The notes under the pieces are model-generated. The model was not told where the DNA came from, did not search any database, and was given only the letters and a program-made list of their open reading frames with translations. From contig NZ_CP128233.1 in NCBI RefSeq assembly GCF_030344915.1, forward strand, positions 2,356,001-2,420,000: a stretch of DNA of 64,000 nucleotides, in the 5' to 3' direction. The first letter of the stretch is position 1. Each line of letters begins with the position of its first letter. Position numbers and translations under genes: made by a program. This document shows positions 19,850-29,387 of this stretch, in pieces. This stretch comes from Neopusillimonas aromaticivorans (GTDB lineage Bacteria > Pseudomonadota > Gammaproteobacteria > Burkholderiales > Burkholderiaceae_B).

Positions 19850-20850
19850 ATGTTGAAATCCATTTTAATGCGCCTGGCCACGATGCTCGTCACGCTGGCC
19901 GGAGTCGCTATTGTTGTCTTTATATTGATTCGCGTGGCGCCGGGTAACCCGATTGCCATGATGATTTCCCGGGCGCTACCGAAGCCGATATTGCCCAGCT
20001 CACCGCGCTGTACGGTCTTGACAAGCCATTGGTCCAGCAATTTTTTATCTGGATCGGGGTGTGCTCCAGGGTGATTTTGGTACGTCCATCAGTTTCAAGC
20101 AGCCGGTATCGTTGCTGGTGCTTGAACGTTTGCCTGCCACGCTTGAGTTGTCCATTCTGGCGCTTCTGATTGCGTTGGCCATTGGCGGTTTCACGGCCGT
20201 TCTGGGTGCGAAAGAACGAGGTCGAACGCCAGAGGCGGCAGTTGATCTGTTTAACGGTGCTACCTTGTCCATCCCCGATTTTTGTGGGGTCTGTTGCTGA
20301 TCTTGCTGTTTGGCGTGCTGTGGCCGGTGTTCTTTATTTCTGGTCGTATTTCTCCGTCGCTGGATCTGGGTTTCACTACCAATTTCTATTTTTTGAAGCA
20401 TTGGTGCGCTTGCGTTTTGATGTGCTGCGCGATCTGCTCGCGCACATGTTGATGCCTGCGCTGTCACTGGCGCTACCGCTGGCCGCCATCATTTCGCAAT
20501 TGCTCAAGCAGAGCCTCAAAGATGTGCTTCAGCTTGACTACACCGTATTGGCCCGTGTCCGCGGCTTCACCGAAACGCAAGTCATTCTGCGTGAAGCCTT
20601 GCGCAATGCGGCACTGCCGACACTGACGTTGGTGGGTGTGCAGTTCACCTTCCTGATCGGTGGCACGGTCATTGTTGAGCGCCTGTTTGCATATGAAGGG
20701 CTGGGGAACATGGCGATTGACGCGGTCATCAACCGCGATTTGCCGCTGATTCAGGGCATTGTCCTGATGTTCGCTTGCCTGTTCATTCTGGTGAACCTTG
20801 TGGTTGACCTTTTGTATACCTTCCTGAATCCGAGATTGCGTCATGGCTGA
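19850..20850 (+). CDS. ABC transporter permease (DppB-like), four frameshifts
   Basis: First membrane subunit of the peptide importer. N-terminus MLKSILMRLATMLVTLAGVA and RVAPGNPIAMMIS fit the DppB/OppB start (TM1 then a proline/glycine loop). Four one-base losses must be restored: C near 19968, G near 20056, T near 20280, and T near 20391. The result is 334 residues with about six membrane helices. The EAA loop is seen as LREALRNAALPTLTLVG and the C-terminus as DLLYTFLNPRLRHG. The next permease ATG (20843) overlaps the stop. Confidence 0.8.
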
Positions 20851-21715
20851 AGCAACTGTAAATGCCGTTCCCTCCGAGCCACGGGCGCGGTATCGTAAAA
20901 AATATGCGGCTCTGGTTGTCGGCCTCATGGCTGATCCTGGTGGCCCTGATTGCCATTCTGGCGCCGTTGCTGGCACCGCATAACCCGCTTGAGCAAGACC
21001 TCATGCTCGAGCGTTTGCCGCCGATTGGTTTTTCGGGCTATGAAGCCGGCTATTTTCTGGGTACTGACAGCCTGGGTCGCGATGTCTTGTCACGCGTCAT
21101 GTACGGGGCGCAAATTGCCCTGACGGTTGCCCTGATCGCTGCAACGGCAGCCTGCATTTTCGGGTCTGTATTGGGCTTGCTGGCGGGCTATTTTGGCGGC
21201 TGGGTTGATCGTGTGGTTTCCCGCCTGATTGAAATCTGGATGGCCTTTCCGCCCGTGCTGTTTTCCATTTTGTTGGTGGCGGTTCTGGGTGCCGGTCTGA
21301 CGTCCGTGATTCTGGCGATTGCCATCATTGACTGGACACGTTTCGCTCGGGTGATTCGTGCCGAAACCATGGTGCAAAGCCGTATGGATTACGTGCAGTC
21401 AGCCCGTATCGGTGGTGCAACGCGCCTGGGTACGCTGGTGGGCGAGGTCGTGCCCAATGTGTTGCCCACCATCATTGCCTTGCTGTCACTTGAAATGGGG
21501 GTCGCTGTCATCGTCGAGGCGATTTTGAGTTTCGTCAATTTGTCGATCTCGTCCGACTCGCCAACCTGGGGGGCATGATTGCCGAGGGCCGTGCAACGAT
21601 TCACTTTGCCTGGTGGGTGCTGGTTGTTCCGCTGATTGTCCTGTTCCTGACGGTGCTGTCCTTCAGCCAGTTGGGTGAAGGCCTGAAAGATCAATTCGAC
21701 CCCTTGGCACGGTAA
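20843..21715 (+). CDS. ABC transporter permease (DppC-like), two frameshifts
   Basis: Second membrane subunit. The start ATG 20843 overlaps the upstream stop by eight bases. The early frame reads MAEATVNAVPSEPRARYRKK; to reach the main frame (KNMRLWLSASWLILVALIA) the A6 run at 20896-20901 must lose one A, one of only two net insertions inferred in the window (two losses would also fit). The main frame shows FLGTDSLGRDVLSRVMYGAQ, the OppC/DppC hallmark, and the EAA loop DYVQSARIGGATRLGTL. Near 21568-21572 a G must be added, giving GGMIAEGRATI and a stop at 21713-21715. Total 290 residues. Confidence 0.8.
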
Positions 21716-21736
21716 GTATCATGACCTCTGAAAAAA

Positions 21737-22611
21737 ATGAATCAACACGATGATGTCCGTCAGCCTACACTGGAAGTCAAGGGGCTTAACGTGGCTTTGC
21801 GCGGTGGTCCGCGCTTGTTGCGCGATGTGTCGCTGACCGTTTATCCCGGCGAGGTACGTGCCCTGGTGGGCGAAAGCGGTGCCGGTAAAAGCATGATCGG
21901 CAAGGCCGTGCTGGGGGTACTGCCCACCAGCACTCAAATTACGTCAGGTCAGATCCTGCTGCAGGGCGAAGATCTGGGCAACCTGAGCCCGGCGCGGCGT
22001 CGTCAGACCGTGGCTTCGGTGGCCTCACTGATTCCGCAAGATCCGCTGACAGCCCTGAATCCGTCGCGACGTATCGGGGTGCAGATTACCGAACGTCTGG
22101 TCAAACGCCTGGGGTGGAGTTCTGCCGATGCCGAGGCCCGTGCCCTTGAGCTGCTCGATCGGGTGCGTATCCGTGATCCCAAACGTGTCCTGGTGTCGTA
22201 TCCTCATGAGCTTTCGGGGGCATGCGTCAGCGGGTTCTGATTGCCGCAGCGTTTGCGCCACGGCCCAAACTGATTGTGGCTGACGAGCCGACCACGGCAC
22301 TTGACGTTACAGTGCAAAAGCAGATTTTGCGCCTGATTCGCGAATTGCAGGCTGAATCAGGGACGGCGGTACTCTTTGTGACCCACGATATGGGTGTGGT
22401 GGCCAAGATCAGCCAGACCGTGACGGTGCTGTTTGCCGGGAAAATCATGGAAAGTGCGCCGACGCGCGATGTGTTCGCCAACCCGCAACACCCGTACACG
22501 CGTGCTCTTATTGGTGCCACTCCGCGCTATACCCACCCTGATGAGCCGCTTAAACCCGTGCCGCCAGAGCTTATTACTACGCTTAAAAGGAAATTGCCCT
22601 CGCTGATATGA
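21737..22611 (+). CDS. ABC transporter ATP-binding protein (DppD-like), frameshifted
   Basis: Cytosolic ATPase subunit of the importer, 291 residues after repair. Walker A is GESGAGKSMIGK; the Q-loop lies in SLIPQDPLTALNPSRRIG. The signature reads LSGGMRQRV once a G is added to the G5 run at 22216-22220. Walker B is LIVADEPTTALD, then HDMGVVAKI. The C-terminal NPQHPYTRAL segment is typical of oligopeptide-type ATPases. The start is uncertain: ATG 21737 is used, while ATG 21721 lies in another frame. Confidence 0.85.
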
Positions 22612-22623
22612 ACGGAGCTGCCC

Positions 22624-23451
22624 ATGTCTGAACCCTTGTTTCAGGTCAAGGACCTGCGTCTTTCCTTGCCGGACATGTCGCGCAAGAAATTGTTCGGGCC
22701 CGCTCCTCGTATTGATATTCTCAAGGGTCTGACTTTTAATTTGCCCAAAGGCGAGATTGTCGGCATTGTGGGTGAAAGTGGTTCCGGCAAGTCCACCCTT
22801 GGGCGTGTTCTGGTGCGGCTGCTGTCGGCGTCCTCTGGTCAGGTACTGTTCAGGGGGCAAGATATCGGACGTTTGCCGGAAGAGCAGATCAAACCGTTGC
22901 GGCGTGATCTGCAAATGATTTTCCAGGATCCGATGTCATCACTGAATCCGCGCCATACGATCGGTCACATCGTTGCAGCGCCGATCGAGCGTTATGGTTT
23001 TCGTGATTCGAAAATGTTGGCCCTTGAGGCCCTGGAGCGGGTCGGCCTGCCCGGGGCGTTTGCGCAGCGATATCCCCATGAGTTATCGGGTGGGCAGCGT
23101 CAGCGTGTGGGTATTGCGCGGGCGATTGCATTGAATCCGGCGTTCATTCTGGCCGATGAAATTGTTTCGGGTCTCGATGTGTCTTCGCAGGCGCAGGTAT
23201 TGGCCTTGTTGCAAGATCTTGCTGCCGACATGAATCTGACCATTGCATTCATCAGTCATGATTTGTCGGTCATACGTACGGTATGTTCACAAGTGATTGT
23301 GCTCAACCATGGCGAAATTGTGGATGCAGGCCCTTGCGAGCAGGTTTTCAATGCGCCGCAAAGCGAGATCACCCGAACCCTGATCGATGCGATCCCATTG
23401 CCCGAGCTTGATGACCACTGGCTGGAGCAAGTTGCATTGGATGAGGCCTGA
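22624..23451 (+). CDS. ABC transporter ATP-binding protein (DppF-like)
   Basis: The second ATPase subunit, 275 residues, unbroken. Walker A GESGSGKSTLGR, Q-loop MIFQDPMSSLNPRHTIG, signature LSGGQRQRVGIARA, Walker B FILADEIVSGLD (with IVS in place of the common PTS), then ISHDLSVIRTV. It pairs with the DppD-like subunit 12 bp upstream to form the heterodimeric motor, and ends the five-gene operon. No terminator is obvious in the 180 bp that follow. Confidence 0.92.
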   Translation: MSEPLFQVKDLRLSLPDMSRKKLFGPAPRIDILKGLTFNLPKGEIVGIVGESGSGKSTLGRVLVRLLSASSGQVLFRGQDIGRLPEEQIKPLRRDLQMIFQDPMSSLNPRHTIGHIVAAPIERYGFRDSKMLALEALERVGLPGAFAQRYPHELSGGQRQRVGIARAIALNPAFILADEIVSGLDVSSQAQVLALLQDLAADMNLTIAFISHDLSVIRTVCSQVIVLNHGEIVDAGPCEQVFNAPQSEITRTLIDAIPLPELDDHWLEQVALDEA

Positions 23452-23633
23452 CACGTTTGAACGCTGCAGATCTGGTGCGGCCGACAGGCCGGGACATTGT
23501 CAGATTTGCTTGCATAGTAACTGTTCATGGTGCTGTGCGACAAAATGAAATCGGGGTAAGCTGAACGGGTATCATTCACCCGTTTGGCTTTTAGCCGTCC
23601 AGGTTACCCCATGTTCATTTTTCAGGGCACATC

Positions 23634-25564
23634 ATGCTGGCCATAGACCTGGTCAAGAACGTCGCACTGCTGGTTGCACTGGTTGTGCTGTTTCAGGTCG
23701 CAATTCCCTATCGCGCGCGCAATGCCCGCGATGGCAGGGTAGTTTTCGGGGTTTTGCTGGGGCTGGGTGGCGTGGCCGTCATGCTGGCACCGGCCGACTA
23801 TGGCAATGGCATCATTTTTGATGGTCGTACCATCTTGCTGTTTGTGGGGGCTGTCTTCGGCGGCCCTTGGGTGGCGGCCATCGGCGCCGCCATCATGGGC
23901 CTGTACCGCTGGTCACTGGGTGGCACCGGCGTGTGGGTTGGTTTGTCCACAATCGCCATGTCGGGTGTTGTCGGCAGCCTTTACCATGTCTGGCGGCTGC
24001 GCACTGGCGCACCCGTTTCTGCCTGGCAGGCCTGGTTGGGCGGGCTGGCGGTACACACCATCATGCTCCTCATGTTCCTGCTCTTGCCTGGCGGGGTGGG
24101 GTGGGGCATTATCAGGGAAATCTGGTTGACAGTCTTGCTGGCCTACCCGCTTGCCACCATGGTAGTTTGTCTGTTGTTTCAAGATTATGACGAGCGCGAG
24201 CGTTCCAGGGCGCGTCTTCACCGGTTGGCCTACTACGATGGCCTTACCGGGTTGCCCAATCGCCAGTTCATGCTGGGGTATTTGCAGCAGCAGCTCGAGG
24301 CGGCCGTTGTGGGTGCACGTTACGGGGCCTTGCTGCTTATCCATCTTGACAGGTTTTCCCGTTACAACGATGCGCGTGGCCATGATTTTGGCGATCGGCT
24401 GCTGGTGAAGGTGGCGCGGCGACTGCAAGTCTGTATAACCGAAAAGGCCGAGTTGGCGCATCTGACCGGCAGCGAGTTTCTGGTGCTGGCAGAAGCCTTG
24501 TTTGACACAAGGGCCGAGGCGGGCACAGAGGTTGCGGCATTATTGGCTCGCATACGCGAGACCATGAGACAGCCTTTTGATATTGATGGTATTCAGGTTT
24601 CGGTGTTGTCCAGTATCGGTATCAGTTATTTCCCCGTTTCTGAAACCGATACGGCGGGCGAGGTTTTGCGTCGCGCCGATACCGCGATGCATCGGGCCAA
24701 GGTCAGCGGGGGAATCGCAGCGTCGTTTACGAGCGTTCCATGTCAACGGTGGCCGAGCGCCAGTTCCATCTCGAGCGTGAGCTGCGAGCCGGAATTCCGG
24801 CCGGTCAGCTGCGTGCCTATCTGCAATCGCAGGTCGATGCCGCCGGACGGGTGGTTGGCGCCGAGGCGCTGGTACGCTGGGAGCACCCCGAGTTGGGTCT
24901 TGTATCACCGGCTTCATTCATCCCGTTGGCCGAGGAAACCGATCTTATCGTTGATGTCGGCAACTGGATGCTCGACCGCATTTGCACGTTGCAGGGGCAG
25001 GGCGCGTTTCCGGCGACGGAAGGCTTTCGGGTGTCCATAAATATCAGCCCCCGGCAATTCCATCAACATGATTTTGTCGAGCACGTTCAACAGACGCTGG
25101 CCCGAACCGGGGCGTCGCCCTCGGCGCTGACCTTCGAGGTTACCGAAAGCGTGTTGATCAATGATGTGAGTGATGTGATCCAGAAAATGAAGACACTCAG
25201 TACATTGGGGATTCATTTTTCGCTGGATGATTTCGGAACCGGGTATGCGTCTCTGACCTATGTTAAAGATTTGCCGATTCACGAACTGAAAATTGACAAG
25301 GCTTTTGTCCATGAGGCGCCGGTTAATGCAGACAGTGCAGCACTGGTCGAGTCGATACTGGCTGTTGCGCGCCACATGAAGTTGGTGGTGGTTGCAGAAG
25401 GGGTTGAAACCCGGGCGCAGGTTGACTTTTTACAGTCGCGTGGCCATGCGGTGGTGTACCAGGGGTATTTGTACGGGCGTCCGCAAGACGCATCAGGATG
25501 GCTCGAACAGGTGAAAAATCCCCCAGGTATCGCATGCGGCAATACCCGGAGGGGCCACGCCTGA
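23634..25564 (+). CDS. Membrane-bound GGDEF/EAL protein, probable c-di-GMP phosphodiesterase, frameshifted
   Basis: Residues about 1-185 contain about six hydrophobic helices with MLAPADYGNGIIFDGRTILL, resembling the LytS-type 5TM sensor. The GGDEF-type domain follows (about 200-365; YYDGLTGLPNRQFM), but its active-site motif is TGSEF instead of GGDEF, so cyclase activity is unlikely. The EAL domain (about 380-630) keeps the catalytic set: AEALVRWEHP, NISPRQF, FEVTES, LDDFGTGYASL, LKIDKAFV, AEGVET and YQGYLYGRP. The two halves are in different frames; adding one G to the G5 run near 24709-24713 joins them, giving 643 residues. Predicted role: lowering c-di-GMP in response to a membrane or extracellular signal. 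Confidence 0.88.
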
Positions 25565-25598
25565 ATGCCGGGTCTATATCCGGCAGTTCGAGGCCAGC

Positions 25599-26255
25599 TT
25601 ATTTCTGAGGTGCTTTGGTAAAGCGCAGGTACGGCAGCTTGATGTCAATGCTGCCGAATTTTTCTCTGGCCTGCTCATCCGATAAGCTCAGGGCCACGAT
25701 AACGTCTTGGCCGGGTACCCAGTTTGCCGGCGTGGCAATGGGCACGCCATCGGTTGCCTGAATGGCGTCAAGGGCACGCAAGATTTCGGCAAAGTTTCGG
25801 CCGACCGACATGGGGTAAGACAGGGTCAGGCGGATTTTTTTGTCGGGGCCAATAATGAAAACGGTACGCACCGTGGCGCTGTCGGCCGGCGTGCGGCCAT
25901 CCGGCAAGTAGGCATTGGCAGGCAGCATGTTGTACAGCTTTGATACCTCAAGCGAGGTGTCGTCAATAATCGGAAAGTCGGCCGGTGCGCCGGCGACGGC
26001 TTCGATGTCGCGCTTCCACTTCATGTGTTCTTCAACGCTGTCAACCGACACACCCATAACCTTGGTGTTGCGCTTCGCAAATTCGGGGGCCAACTGGGCA
26101 ACGGCACCGAATTCTGTGGTGCAAACCGGGGTGAAGTCTTTGGGGTGCGAGAACAGGATGGCATAGCTGTCACCGATCCAGTCGTGCAGGGTCAGCTTGC
26201 CGGCGGTGGAGTCGACGGTGAAGTTCGGAGCAATATCGTTGATTCGTAATGACAT
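25599..26255 (-). CDS. 1-Cys peroxiredoxin (Prx6/AhpC-like)
   Basis: A 218-residue thiol peroxidase reducing peroxides in the cytosol. The peroxidatic site is HPKDFTPVCTTEF with Cys45; no other cysteine is present, which defines the 1-Cys (Prx6) class. The C-terminal dimerisation domain with NWVPGQDVIV and LPYLRFTK is present. It is transcribed divergently from an XRE regulator 75 bp away, across a cluster of inverted repeats, suggesting control by that regulator. Confidence 0.93.
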   Translation of the reverse strand: MSLRINDIAPNFTVDSTAGKLTLHDWIGDSYAILFSHPKDFTPVCTTEFGAVAQLAPEFAKRNTKVMGVSVDSVEEHMKWKRDIEAVAGAPADFPIIDDTSLEVSKLYNMLPANAYLPDGRTPADSATVRTVFIIGPDKKIRLTLSYPMSVGRNFAEILRALDAIQATDGVPIATPANWVPGQDVIVALSLSDEQAREKFGSIDIKLPYLRFTKAPQK

Positions 26256-26280
26256 GGTTTGTCCTCGGTTGGTTTATGTA

Positions 26281-26335
26281 TTTGACACCATATGTCATTT
26301 AAGACATAATTACATTTTTGTGTCAAATAAATGAC
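26281..26335. promoter_or_regulatory. Inverted-repeat cluster between peroxiredoxin and XRE genes
   Basis: Three overlapping symmetries: TTTGACAC (26281-26288) with GTGTCAAA (26320-26327); TATGTC-ATTTAA-GACATA (26291-26308); and GTCAAATAAATGAC (26322-26335), the last covering the XRE start codon. The half-site TGTCA recurs throughout. This fits an operator region for the divergent pair, most simply for autoregulation by the XRE protein. Confidence 0.6.
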
Positions 26336-26675
26336 CGCTCGGCAATGCCGTGCGGGTTCCATACGCAAGATACCTCAATGTCAAAAAAATATTGACTCTG
26401 GTCAACAAGCCTTGATAGACGGGCTGTCGGTACTTACGCTCAAAGACATACGCAAGCGGTCCGGGCAGACGCAAGAAACCATGGCGCTGGCGTTGGGGGT
26501 GGGTCAAGACACCATTTCGCGTCTGGAAAAACGCAACGACATGTTGCTGTCAACCTTGCGGCATTACGTCGAAAGCATTGGCGGGAAACTGACGTTGGTG
26601 GTTACCTTCCCGGGTCAGTCGCCGGTGCAGATCGCGCATCACGAAGCAAAAAAGAGCAAGACGTCCCAGGTTTGA
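26331..26675 (+). CDS. XRE-family helix-turn-helix regulator
   Basis: A 114-residue protein with an XRE HTH domain at about residues 38-92: LKDIRKRSGQTQETMALALG, then QDTISRLEKRNDMLLSTLRHYVESIGG. The DMLLSTLRHYV tail is typical of small regulators that often act as HigA-like antitoxins, but no toxin gene adjoins. The N-terminal 30 residues before the HTH are poorly conserved in appearance, so a later start is possible. It diverges from the peroxiredoxin gene. Confidence 0.8.
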   Translation: MTARQCRAGSIRKIPQCQKNIDSGQQALIDGLSVLTLKDIRKRSGQTQETMALALGVGQDTISRLEKRNDMLLSTLRHYVESIGGKLTLVVTFPGQSPVQIAHHEAKKSKTSQV

Positions 26676-26759
26676 TGTTGATGGCAGCCTCCTGCTCAAT
26701 GCCGGTGTGCTGCTGAATGTTTTGCGTTGCCCGATGGCGGCGCCTGTTCAGAAAGAGCC

Positions 26760-27856
26760 ATGCTACCAACCCCGTATTACCTTATCGACAAGGCAGCGCT
26801 GCTGCGTAACCTTGAAATTATCAACACGGTACGTCAGCAGTCCGGAGCCAAGGTACTGCTGGCCTTGAAGTGTTTTGCCACCTGGTCAGTGTTTGACACC
26901 ATGCGTCCGTTCATGGATGGCACGACGTCGTCATCGCTTTACGAAGTGAAGCTCGGCCACCAGAAGTTCGGTGGCGAAACCCATGCGTACAGCGTGGCGT
27001 TTGCCGATCATGAAATTGCCGAGGTGGTGGCTCATTGCGACAAGATTATTTTTAATTCGCTCAGTCAGCTTGAACGTTTCGGTACGGCCGCCCAGGGCAA
27101 ACCCGTTGGGGTGCGTCTTAACCCCGGGGTCAGTTGCGCCGGCTTCGATCTGGCAGATCCGGCCCGGCCCTTCAGCCGTTTGGGTGAATCCAGCCTTCAG
27201 AAGCTGCTTGAGGTGTCCGGGCAGATTTCCGGCGTAATGATTCACAATAATTGCGAGAACCGCGATTTTGCACGGTTCGACGCCTTGCTGGCCGATGTCG
27301 AGCAACGTTATGGTGAATTGCTCAAGCAGCTTGACTGGGTCAGTTTGGGTGGGGGCATCAGTTTTACCGCGCCGGGGTACCCGGTAGCCGAATTTTGTGC
27401 GCGTTTGCGCCGGTTTGCCGACACCTGGGGGTTCAGGTCTATCTTGAACCTGGTGAGGCCACTGTGCGGCATACCACCACGCTGGAAGTCAGCGTGCTGG
27501 ATATCGGGTTCAACGGCAAGCCGCTGGCGGTTGTCGATAGTTCTACCGAAGCCCACATGCTTGATTTGCTTATTTATCGCGAAACAGCCCCATTGGGCGA
27601 GGGGCAGGGCGATCATGTGTACGAAATCTGCGGCAAAACCTGCCTGGCGGGTGACATTTTCGGCGAGGGTCGGTTCAGCAAACCCTTGACTGTTGGCGAC
27701 CGCATATCGATTGGCGATGCGGGCGGCTATACGATGGTCAAGAAAAATTGGTTCAACGGCGTCACCATGCCGTCGATTGCAATCCGGGAAACTGACGGCA
27801 CAGTGCGGCAGGTCCGGGACTTTTCCTACGACGACTACGTTGCCAGCCTGTCCTAG
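26760..27856 (+). CDS. nspC: Carboxynorspermidine/carboxyspermidine decarboxylase, frameshifted
   Basis: A PLP-dependent fold-III decarboxylase removing CO2 from carboxy(nor)spermidine to give (nor)spermidine. N-terminus TPYYLIDKAALLRNLEI matches the family. The PLP lysine is in LLALKCFATWSVFD; HNNCENRDF, SLGGGISF and the C-terminal CGKTCLAGDIFG motif (catalytic Cys) are all visible. The frames join if one G is added to the G5 run near 27427-27431, restoring TWGVQVYLEPGEA; 365 residues result. ATG 26760 is preferred over an upstream TTG (26727). It is followed by its pathway partner 66 bp downstream. Confidence 0.9.
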
Positions 27857-27922
27857 GGCAGTTGTGGCCACAGAGTCGGTGTGACAAATCATGCCTTCGG
27901 GCGTATTAAAAGAGAAAATCAC

Positions 27923-29220
27923 ATGAAACGTAACGTTCTCATCATTGGTGCCGGCGGGGTGGCCCAGGTGGTTGCACACAAGTGTGCCCAGAATAATGCG
28001 GTGCTTGGCGATATTCATATTGCGTCGCGCACCTTGTCAAAGTGTCACCGCATTATCGATTCCATTCATGCCAAGGGCAGTATGCGGGTTGACGGCGTAC
28101 TTCAGGCGCATGCGCTGGATGCGACTGATGTCGAAGCCACCAAGTTCATCATCCGGGCGACACGCAGCCAGATCGTCATCAATGTGGGTTCGCCTTTTGT
28201 AAATATGTCGGTACTGCAGGCGTGCATCGAGACCGGTGCTGCCTATATGGATACGGCGATTCATGAAGATCCACGCAAGGTGTGCGAGACGCCGCCCTGG
28301 TATGCAAACTACGAATGGAAGCGTCGCGAAGCATGTGCCAAAGCCGGTATCACGGCTGTGCTGGGAATTGGTTTTGATCCGGGGTGGTCAATGCCTATGC
28401 ACGTTATGCGATTGATCATCACTTCGATACCGTTGACTCCATTGATATCATCGACATCAATGCGGGCAGTCATGGTCGGTACTTTGCCACCAACTTTGAT
28501 CCTGAAACCAATTTTCGTGAATTCACCTCAACGGTGTGGTCGTGGGAAAACGGGGCCTGGAAGGCTAACCAGATGTTCGAGCACCGGAAAGAATGGGATA
28601 TGCCGGTGACCGGCAAGGGTGTTACCTATCTGACGGGACACGATGAACTGCATTCGATGTCGGCCAATCTGGGTGTACCCAATATCCGGTTCTGGATGGG
28701 TTTTGGCGACCATTACATTAATGTGTTCACGGTACTCAAGAATCTGGGCTTGCTGTCAGAGCAGCCCGTTCGTACGGCACGTGGCCAAGAGGTTGTTCCC
28801 CTTGAGGTCGTCAAGGCCGTGCTGCCCGATCCGGCTTCGCTCGCACCCGATTACACGGGCAAAACGTGCATTGGTGATCTGGTCAGAGGCACCTTGAATG
28901 GCCGTCCGCACGAGGTTCTGGTGTACAACGTCTGTGACCATGCCGAAAGCTACCACGAAGTGGGCAGTCAGGCCATATCGTATACCGCCGGTGTGCCTCC
29001 GGTAGCGGCGGCGCTGCTGATCGCCGACGGCACATGGGACGTCGCCCGGATGGTGAATGTCGAAGAGCTGGACCCGGCTCCGTTGATTGCGCGTATGAAT
29101 ACCATGGGGCTGGTCACCCGCATCAAGTATGGTGGCATTGATCAGGTACTTGAACCCTATGTTGCACCCGCAAAATCGTTTGCTACCGATGATGTTCTGG
29201 AAGACCTCAAGTACGGTTGA
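27923..29220 (+). CDS. Carboxynorspermidine/carboxyspermidine dehydrogenase (saccharopine dehydrogenase fold), frameshifted
   Basis: Condenses aspartate semialdehyde with a diamine (putrescine or diaminopropane) using NADPH to give the carboxy-polyamine substrate of NspC. The Rossmann motif is VLIIGAGGVAQVVAHKC, and IASRTLSKCHRI follows. The mid-region GIGFDPG then changes frame; adding one G to the G4 run near 28381-28384 gives DPGVVNAYARYAIDHHFD. Total 432 residues, ending VLEDLKYG. The order decarboxylase then dehydrogenase and the shared strand argue for one operon, closed by the terminator at 29271. Confidence 0.9.
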
Positions 29221-29270
29221 CTGTTCAGGCGGCCATGGGAGTAATGCATGGCCAGCTGACAGTACACGTG

Positions 29271-29305
29271 AAAAGGCCCGGTACTGTAGTGGTACCGGGC
29301 CTTTT
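29271..29305 (+). terminator. Bidirectional terminator
   Basis: Perfect 14-base arms AAAAGGCCCGGTAC and GTACCGGGCCTTTT with a 7-base loop. It lies between the polyamine operon (plus) and the convergent chemoreceptor (minus) and can serve both. Confidence 0.85.
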
Positions 29306-29387
29306 AACTTTGACAGCTAACAAACGGGCAATATGCCGCTGCAACGCGAGGGCCTCATGGTGAGCGGGCCCTAGCAGCGGCAACGGT

